Shown here: positions 56,888-64,000 of the stretch, piece after piece
Position numbering within the stretch: the stretch's first letter is position 1
Layout: every line of letters starts with the position of its first letter
Assembly: GCA_025602905.1 (NCBI GenBank)
Contig: JAHLKI010000012.1
Span: forward strand, 434,001-498,000
DNA from: Phlyctochytrium arcticum
Taxonomy: Eukaryota > Chytridiomycota > Chytridiomycetes > Chytridiales > Chytridiaceae
DNA: 64,000 nt
Direction: 5' to 3'
Notes under the pieces: model-generated
Told to the model about the DNA's origin: nothing
Databases searched by the model: none
Seen by the model: the letters and a program-made list of their open reading frames with translations, nothing else
Program-made: the position numbers and the translations under genes

Positions 56888-59256
56888 TTATTCTTCCTCA
56901 TACTCATCAGCCATATCGTTCAGGGCGTCGCTCAAAGCGCGCCAATCATCACGCGTGATTCCATGGTCTCCTTTCTCATATAGAACGGAAATGGCCGTTG
57001 ATGTTGCTTTGAACACTTTCATGCCGGTTTTGATGTACTCGCCAAGATTGTGGGACATGCGTAGCTGTGTCATGCATGCAACGGCTGTTGTCGGTCCTTC
57101 CCGCCGCGTGGCACTTTCGTTTGCTACCCCATGTTGTGTGATTTGATGAGAGAATAATTGAGGGAAGCCCTCGTCGATAGGCAGCGCGTTATGTGTTGCT
57201 AGACTGGTAGACGGATCGGCATTAATTTTACATTGAGATTGTTGTCACTCAAGTCAGTTAAGTACCTTGCAGATGCGGCTCCATTCATCCCCAGAGACTC
57301 CTGAAGGGCTTGCTGCACATCGCCAATTGACGGCGGCCTGAAAAGCAAGATCAATCACATGAAACATGACCGAAGGTGAGAAAATCTGTCCTTACTGTTG
57401 CCGCACATCGCAATCCTGAAATTTTGCAACCTCAGGTACTCCCCGCAAAACGGAGAATTGCCCAATCAGACCAGAGATCTGGAAATTAGCAGTTAGATGA
57501 TTTGCCAAGGCACTTGACCGAAAAGAATTTACCTTCTCAACATTTTGCTTCCGCGTAAGACTCCATAACATTGTTGGCATCTTTTTCGGATTGAGTGAAG
57601 TCTTGAAAAGTTCCTCTCTGGGAACTGTGAATGGAATCCATGACGCTAGCGACCCAAGACGTCGGGAGCTGCCTCCGTTAATAGTAGCAACCAGGTCGGT
57701 CATGTGGTATGCATTTCGCTTTGTCCTACATGGGGGAGAGCGTTGGTCAATCTAGTCTCGATGAGCATGTACATAGCCTCTGTACCGAACGGGTAGTAGC
57801 GCTGTCTCAATTGCTGCTGCGAGATATGCACTACGCTCATATAATGTGGAGAACTAAATCATAAGGTTTCGGCGATCGTTAGAGGAAGACTTTTGGTACC
57901 CTTGGGAATCAATTGTACCTCTGTTTTCAGGAATTGAGACCATCCTTGTCTATTCAAATCAGCCCGGGTTGGGGAGTAGAGTGGGAAATACAAGGAGCTC
58001 GTTCGCCCAGCTGTTTCCAAGAGCAATGATGAGTTGATGTCATAGATAGTTCTGCTTTTCTAAAAGCATCACGTGGTAAGTGACAGCTCGATGGTACGCA
58101 CATGCTGAAGTAACGAAGAGGTACCTGGGAAGCATCAGATGCATAAGGCTCGTGAATACCAAAAGTTATCGTTGATTTTTTTGTAAACTCGTCTTGCACA
58201 TAGTCAAGAATGGCGGCAGTAACACCGGCAAAGCCTGTTGTTGCATCTGCCATGATATTGAATCCTTGCAATGAATCAGCCTCCTCGACAAAGAATCGTA
58301 GTCGATCCTCGAGAACCTCGTCGCTCTAACAGGACGCAACAATGTCAAGAAAACGTTGGAATTTGTCGAGTCTTAACAGTTACTTACAAACTCTGCTTCT
58401 CCCATCACGTCGAGACCCTGGGTAAATATGGAGAACGGATTTTTATCATCATCATGCAGATAGTGGGGAAGCTCAATCATGGTCTTTGGATGATAGTACA
58501 GCTTGTTAAAGTCAGACCAAACAGTGGCTTTGCTTTGGAGCTCTTCGGAAAACGAGACTGGAGGTGCTTCAGGATCTGCTCCCGTTGACTGTTATGATGA
58601 TCCATTAGATTGAATTCTTACAAAGTGTTGTGAATGATGGTCAGTACCTCATCTAAATGCTGCAAAAACGCATTTTTGGGATAAGGATCCTCATCGTAAC
58701 GTTCCACCTTTCCCCCCCTTGGTTTCGAATGCGATAGTCAGCTCTCCGACCACATAGAATATTGGCATGCCACGCTACACACCATAGATGACTCGATTCC
58801 GCTTTGGATGTCTCTTGGGTCTCATATAACGCACTAGACTTTTTCAATCCTCCAAAGCTCCCTTCAATGCCGATTCAGTCATCTTCCAGATCCGCATCGT
58901 AAAGACAAATTTCATTCAAATACCTTTCAAATCCAACACCAACAAACGCGGGGTATAAGTCTCATCTCCCTAAGTCACATCTAAGCTCCAAGTTTTCCTA
59001 TGATCAACGGAACGTGCAATAAACTCACATACAGGTTCCGTCCTATTCGGAAGAGAACATCATGGTCCAGCTCCGGTTGACGATCTGCATATTCGGCCTC
59101 TCTTTTGAAATATGAGTCCTAGATCCGAACCAAGACATATAAATGATTGCACTTTCACACTATATGGCGATGGGTACCGACCTGGATATTCCAGAAGTGC
59201 GTTCCAACCCAGTTGGCAGCTTGCCCTGCCTGTATTGTCACAATTTCTCTCGGCAT
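56888..59256 (-). CDS. DML1: Misato/Dml1 tubulin-like mitochondrial distribution protein
   Basis: Thirteen exons: 59256-59182, 59118-59029, 58969-58924, 58861-58783, 58717-58648, 58588-58388, 58325-58125, 58059-57919, 57853-57786, 57725-57533, 57478-57396, 57337-57266, 57203-56888; 544 residues. The start MPREIVTIQAGQAANWVGTH is the tubulin-like segment of Misato. YADRQPELDHDVLFRIGRNL and ETYTPRLLVLDLKG follow. VWSDFNKLYYHPKTMIELPH, EEADSLQGFNIMADATTGFA and FAGVTAAILDYVQDEF are family blocks. The C-terminus (TGMKVFKATSTAISVLYEKG...) ends in an acidic DEYEEE. In yeast Dml1 supports mitochondrial DNA inheritance and in animals Misato supports mitochondrial shape and chromosome segregation. It is head to head with TFB2, 184 bp between starts. 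Confidence 0.94.
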
Positions 59257-59439
59257 GATTGCTGAATCTTGATTTGTTTATCACGGGTCGCCAGCGAACC
59301 CAGAAATGACAAACCACCAAAAAGTTGCTTTCGCACTCGGCAAAGATCACATTTTACTAGGATATACTCTTGACTTGAAGGTGTCAAAGAACCTACCAAG
59401 AGACCACCTAAGCAGGGAGGTGGTTGGCAAGAACGCAAT

Positions 59440-61574
59440 ATGACAGAGTCCCGGTCGGCTGTAAAGGTAGGATTCTGTTGAGCTAAATATGTGAAATCCG
59501 TAATGACTTATCTTGTTGCTTTGTACTGTAGAACAGTATACCGGAATACCTCGAAACACTACCAAAACAGACCTTTGATCGTCTCTATACCCAACCCGCA
59601 ACATGTCTGGCCGCCCTTCGGTAGAGTGTCCATAACCGTCACGCCCCCCGGAAAGTCTGTTCTTACGTCGAGCTCTTTTCTGCTAACCAGACTCCTCCCG
59701 CCGTTTGCAAAGCATATCGTTATGCGGCTATTGTACATACAAAAGCCTGTTCTCAAAGCTGATGTGGAATTATGGGCTCAACAGGAGCATCGGAGGTATT
59801 CATCTACATGTGGGGATTTGCGTAAAGGTTGGAGTACTGAATGACACCGCAGTGAGTTACGAGATAACCTCAAGAAACTATCCAAGATGCATATCTGCAT
59901 TGAAGTCCATAACGAATATCTACAAATGAATCGAATCTTTCAGGAAAACATGCATCATGCTTTGGTTGGCGGGTATGTTGTTCATTTTGGAATGAATCTC
60001 CGTTTCTCACAGTGAGATACCAGGGGGAACAATCCCAGTTTCGGCAAACCGGCAGATACCCAAGACAAATACGAGGTGGATATACCGTTTTTGGACAAGT
60101 ATGCGTCAGAGGCATGGGAGGTAGGATCTGAGCTGTTCATGGCCCGCTCAGCACGGAAACTTGACATCATATGGTATTTTCAGGCAGTTTTACACTTCTT
60201 GGTTGGAACGCCCACAGAAAAACGTCCAAAAGCCGTTGGCCGATTGCTCGTGGCGTCAGGTCTTCAAGAACAAGAGTAAGACCCAGATGCGACGCGCGCG
60301 AAATTGCAATCCATATCCTAACACTTCTTTTCCACAGTGGTCATGATAGCGAACGCGCCATTATCACCAGTAAAGGCTTTCAGTTTCTGTTGCTCGATGT
60401 CAATGTACAAGTTTGGTCGTTGCTACTGCAATATCTCGATTTGGCAGAAGTAAGTACTTTCTCACTTTACGTCTGCCCTCATGAACTAACTTAATTCATG
60501 TTGCATTTTAGCGACAATTACAAATGGATATAGTAGAAGTCCTCAACTTTTTGTTTCAAGTTGGAAGTCTGGAATTAGGCCAGGTTAGTTCATCGACGCA
60601 CATTCAGTATTGGTTCCAGTTGACTAAACACTATCATCTTCCCCAGTCCTACTCAATCGATCCGTTGACGGATACCCAAAAAATGGTCCTGGAAGATCTG
60701 AAATGGTTTGGTTTATTCTATCAACGCAAAGTACTGCCCCCAAAATCCATTCCCCTTCATATTCTCAAATTCTCATGCCATTTTCATTTTCTAGAAAAAG
60801 TCAACACGGTTCTACCCCTCCCGTATGGCCACTTCTCTCACATCCGGTACCATGCTTACGGCCCGACGACCAGAAGGCGGGCAAGGTCAAGGATACATTA
60901 TTGTCGAAACGAATTACCGGGTTTACGCGTATACAGGTAAACCCTTCCCAGGTTCCTTTTTTGCATTTACACCCCATACTAAAATTGTATACGTTCAAGA
61001 CTCCCCACTGCAAATCGCCATCTTGAGCCTATTTGTGACTCTCCAAGCTCGATTTCAGAATATGGTTGTGGGAAGTATATCCCGGGACAGTGTCCGTGAC
61101 GCTCTCACAAAAGGAATCACCGCAGATCAGGTACTGTACCTCTCACATACCTCATCGTGTGAATTGTATTCAACTTTTGTGGGGTAGATTGTAACGTACT
61201 TGACCGCCCACGCCCACCCCGAACTTCGCAAGCAGTCTCCCATCTTACCCGAAACAGTCGTGGATCAAATCCGGTTATGGGAAATGGAACGGAATCGGTT
61301 ACGTGTTTCTCGAGGTATAAATCACCCCCAAAAAGAAAAACATTTTTCTCACCAACCCGTTTCTAACCCTTTTTTTTCAAATCTAGCATACATGTACAAC
61401 GACTTTCCAGATTTACAAGAATACAAACAACTCCTCGAGTACGCTGAGCCCTTTGGAGCTATTCTATGGAAAAGCGACAAAAAACGGATTCTGGTTGTGA
61501 CCGAGGAAGGCCATGAAATGGTTAAAGCTTTCAAAAGACGGAAAGGGGGTGGAGGTGGACCGCCTTCACGGTGA
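59440..61574 (+). CDS. TFB2: TFIIH subunit Tfb2 (p52/GTF2H4)
   Basis: Thirteen exons: 59440-59466, 59532-59620, 59691-59795, 59853-59972, 60024-60120, 60184-60275, 60338-60449, 60512-60583, 60647-60730, 60795-60936, 61000-61130, 61188-61314, 61387-61574; 461 residues, the same length as human p52. Blocks YLETLPKQTFDRLYTQPATC, IPFLDKYASEAWE, AVLHFLVGTP and KGFQFLLLDVNVQVWSLLLQ match. YIIVETNYRVYAYTDSPLQI and LTAHAHPELRKQSPILPETV are diagnostic, then DQIRLWEMERNRLRVSRG. The C-terminus ends KRRKGGGGGPPSR. Tfb2 anchors the Ssl2/XPB helicase in TFIIH for transcription initiation and nucleotide-excision repair. Its first exon is 27 bases. It converges on the cyclin. Confidence 0.96.
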
Positions 61575-61921
61575 CACCTTTGTGTTGATTTTTTTTGGGG
61601 AGTCATGTATTTAATCGTATACTTTGATAATTTATAATGGGAAACAGTTTGACATTGAAATAAAAAAGTTATTCTCTCGTGTTATTATTATTGAACATTA
61701 CATGGAGGGGGTATATGAACCCATCAGAAAAGTTTAAACCATATTCAGATCAGATAGGGGGTTGGAAGGGGTATAAACTAAGTAAGTAGGAAAATCATTA
61801 TTATCTCTCTCTCTCATTTTTTGAAAATCTTTTGCGAAACGGAAAAGAATCGCTTTGGGGTGTTTTGCACCGTGTGGACCCCAAAGTTTTTTTTGCCAAA
61901 ACGTATAAAAGCCAAAAACTC
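61575..61921. other. Convergent intergenic region TFB2/cyclin
   Basis: These 347 AT-rich bases lie between two converging stop codons and should hold both 3' UTRs. Confidence 0.4.
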
Positions 61922-64000
61922 TTAGGGCGACGGCGACGCATCCTCCTCATCATCGCGACAAGTCCAAAGTTCTCGTTTCCAGGCTGCAGCTGCTGCCGAC
62001 TGAGCAGGGATCGGTGCTGGCCGAGCCTGTGCGCTAATGGCCGCCAGGATATCAATTGCGGACTCTTTCGGGGGTGTAAAGAGACCTGGGGGGCGGGAAG
62101 GTTTGAGTTGAGATGGTGGTGGTGGTGGTGGAAGTGATGGGCGGCGAGGAATGGGGTAGGAGTGGGGTGGAGGAGGAGGGGCCAAAAATGCTGTGTGGGA
62201 AGGGTAGACTGCTGCTGACGGGTGGTGATGGATGTCAGAAATGTGTCGGGTGGTAGGTCTACCCAAATACGTTTGTTGTTGGGGCTGTCTCCACGCATAC
62301 AATTTTCCATCTGGCCCGATACTGGTTGGTGTGGTCGGCGTAGGCGGTGCATCAGCCGTAATGAGGGTCAGTCCGTCCATGTGTCCATGATGGCCGTAGT
62401 CGCCGGGCAGGTGGTGGATGGATGGGGTGTCGATGGGGTTACTGGGTGTTCTGGTTCGACGGGAGGGAGTGAGGGTATCAGGGGTGGTTTGGGGATAGGA
62501 ACAGTGGGGTGGTGGTGGTGAGGACCCAAAAGAGGATGCTGTCCCATCACTTTGACCCGATACGTCTCCCTCTGTTCGCCCCAGCAGCAATAATTGCCGT
62601 TCAAGAGCCGCTCGTCGTCGGGCAGCCTCTTCAGCTTCTCTCGCCTCTCTCTCGACCCGATCCTTTGCAATCTGAATCCACTCATCCGTCATTTCACTAG
62701 CTCCCAGCATCTCGTCCTCGGCATATTTGGCATGAACGACGGGACAGGGGCGGGCCGCGCTGTAAGTCATGAGTTGCATGCAGGCAATGACTTGGGCGTC
62801 CTTGTTGGGAATCGTCAGTACGATGGATTGGTACCTGTATTCGTCGGTGCGGGTGGTGATATTGTGCTGTTGATTCTCTTCATGGTCGGATGACGGTCGG
62901 GACGTAAAAGAAGAGGGTTCCATTCCAATCAAGACATTGCCGACAAACGGGACAACGTCGCCGCGACCCATCACAGTCTCGGAAAGGGTCAATGCGGCTC
63001 TCGCAACCACACTTGGTCGAACCCCAATCATGCCCGGTCCCGCGACAACAGTGGCCACCTCCATAAAATACCGCGCAACGGCTCGGGACCGACACCCCCC
63101 ATGCGGAATGACTCGACAATGCGATCGCAAAAATGTTTCACAGCTTGGACCCGTTAGTTCCCATCCGATTGTACGTAAAATGAGCCGTTCGGTCCGGATA
63201 AAGTCTTTGGGACGGTAGCGTTCCATGCAAATAAACCCCAGGTTCTTTAGAGGTGGAACGCGGCCGTGATTCTCTTCGAATTTGGCTACGAGCCATAGAC
63301 AGGTTAAGCCCAGGAGCTGATACTGTTGCCGCGAGACGAGTCGGACCGAGCACACGCGGTCGAGTAATTGAATCGTCCCGTGGAGGGTTTCGGGGCGAAG
63401 GCGGTATTCGGCGTGGACCTGGATCAACCAGACGGTGAGCGCCGATCGGGCCGCCCAGGAGAGATCCGACTGGAGAGGCATATAGTCTGGATCGGGGAGA
63501 CGGGTCGTCTCAGTTTCGAGGAGGGTTGCGTAAATGTCGATAGCGTAGTCACTGGTTGCTGGATCGCAGGACGGTTGGAGAAGGAGGGCTTCGGATGTCA
63601 GGTATGCAGCAATGGTTGGATCGTCCGAGTCTTCCTCGTCGTCCATTGGCAAATCGTAGTCATCGTCCTCTTCATCCTGTAGGCGCGCGACACGTAGATC
63701 TTGCTCGAAACCATCAATCACCTCACCGTCTTCATACTGTTCCTCACCCTCCTCCTCTGACCCAGAACAGCTCATCCCACCCACACTCTGCCCCTGATCA
63801 CTGTCATCTTCATCCTGTTCACTGTTGTTTTCTGTCGTCGAGCAGGATAGGCCTCCAAAGAGGGTCATGACAGATTGGGGAATCACATTTTGCTCGTCGT
63901 CGTCCTGGCTGCACAGAACTGAAGAATCAGAAGATGATACTCCGACCATTCCGCCGACGCTTGAGGGGTTGAACGACAAGACATTGCTGGCCGTTGCTGC
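61922..64000 (-). CDS. Cyclin (B/A-type-like), partial, runs off right edge
   Basis: One long open frame, 692 residues visible; the frame is still open at the edge (the TTG near 63979 is not a convincing start), so the N-terminus lies outside. A very acidic Ser/Asp/Glu-rich region comes first. The cyclin box begins near SDLSWAARSALTVWLIQVHA, with the Arg and the WLxxVH core of A/B cyclins, then LRPETLHGTIQLLDRVCSVR, QLLGLTCLWLVAKFEENHGR and LGFICMERYRPKDFIRTERL. A second cyclin fold (SETFLRSHCRVIP-like and RARAVARYFMEVATVV) follows. A charged helix REAREAEEAARRRAALERQL comes next. The C-terminal 200 residues are Pro/His-rich. It should bind a CDK; destruction-box motifs would be N-terminal and are not visible. 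A long C-terminal tail is unusual for mitotic cyclins. Confidence 0.85.
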   Translation of the reverse strand, partial: AATASNVLSFNPSSVGGMVGVSSSDSSVLCSQDDDEQNVIPQSVMTLFGGLSCSTTENNSEQDEDDSDQGQSVGGMSCSGSEEEGEEQYEDGEVIDGFEQDLRVARLQDEEDDDYDLPMDDEEDSDDPTIAAYLTSEALLLQPSCDPATSDYAIDIYATLLETETTRLPDPDYMPLQSDLSWAARSALTVWLIQVHAEYRLRPETLHGTIQLLDRVCSVRLVSRQQYQLLGLTCLWLVAKFEENHGRVPPLKNLGFICMERYRPKDFIRTERLILRTIGWELTGPSCETFLRSHCRVIPHGGCRSRAVARYFMEVATVVAGPGMIGVRPSVVARAALTLSETVMGRGDVVPFVGNVLIGMEPSSFTSRPSSDHEENQQHNITTRTDEYRYQSIVLTIPNKDAQVIACMQLMTYSAARPCPVVHAKYAEDEMLGASEMTDEWIQIAKDRVEREAREAEEAARRRAALERQLLLLGRTEGDVSGQSDGTASSFGSSPPPPHCSYPQTTPDTLTPSRRTRTPSNPIDTPSIHHLPGDYGHHGHMDGLTLITADAPPTPTTPTSIGPDGKLYAWRQPQQQTYLGRPTTRHISDIHHHPSAAVYPSHTAFLAPPPPPHSYPIPRRPSLPPPPPPSQLKPSRPPGLFTPPKESAIDILAAISAQARPAPIPAQSAAAAAWKRELWTCRDDEEDASPSP

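Noticed and set aside
63979..63979. Cyclin start at 63979
   Set aside because: The codon is TTG and the frame stays open to the window edge (AATASNV before it), so the gene continues beyond the window.

Overview
This window is nuclear DNA from a flagellated (zoosporic) fungus, most likely a chytrid. The coding regions are split by short introns, mostly 45-70 nt, with GT-AG ends and fungal-type branch sites (CTAAC/CTGAC-like). Several genes look fungal: a Clr2-type silencing protein, an LHS1-type ER chaperone ending in HDEL, a KGD4-type protein and a FAN1 without a visible ubiquitin-binding zinc finger. A CFAP157-like cilium/basal-body protein (49252-51993) is what points to a zoosporic lineage. 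No rRNA, tRNA, CRISPR or intact mobile element was recognised. All exon coordinates were worked out by hand from splice signals, reading frame and family similarity.

Left part (1-31400): a polyproline actin-type protein running off the left edge (-), an unknown Lys-rich-start protein (+), CDC73 of the Paf1 complex (-), an ankyrin-fused L-asparaginase (+), proteasome subunit RPN1 (+), a PWWP-domain protein (+), an unknown protein with two C-terminal membrane segments (+), exosome nuclease DIS3/RRP44 (+), V-ATPase subunit F (-), the DNA-repair nuclease FAN1 (+), the ribosome-maturation factor SBDS/SDO1 (-), the histone acetyltransferase GCN5 (+) and KGD4 (-).

Middle (31400-45200): a sparser stretch with two small lineage-specific candidates (31633-31917 and a three-exon proline-rich gene at 32992-33565 bracketed by a direct repeat), then a Clr2-like chromatin protein, an aminoadipate/kynurenine aminotransferase with a probable mitochondrial presequence, a 1086-residue protein with an MGCGASK acylation-type start and two families of internal helical repeats, and an unknown protein on the minus strand.

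Right part (45600-64000): the ER Hsp70 LHS1/HYOU1, CFAP157, a 2.2-kb gene-free stretch, the diphthamide enzyme DPH7 (-), an EF-hand protein (+), Misato/DML1 (-), TFIIH subunit TFB2 (+) and a cyclin running off the right edge (-). Many neighbours are head to head with 180-560 bp between start codons, so shared promoters are likely. Otherwise the genes form no pathway cluster: this is ordinary housekeeping euchromatin with a few lineage-specific genes.
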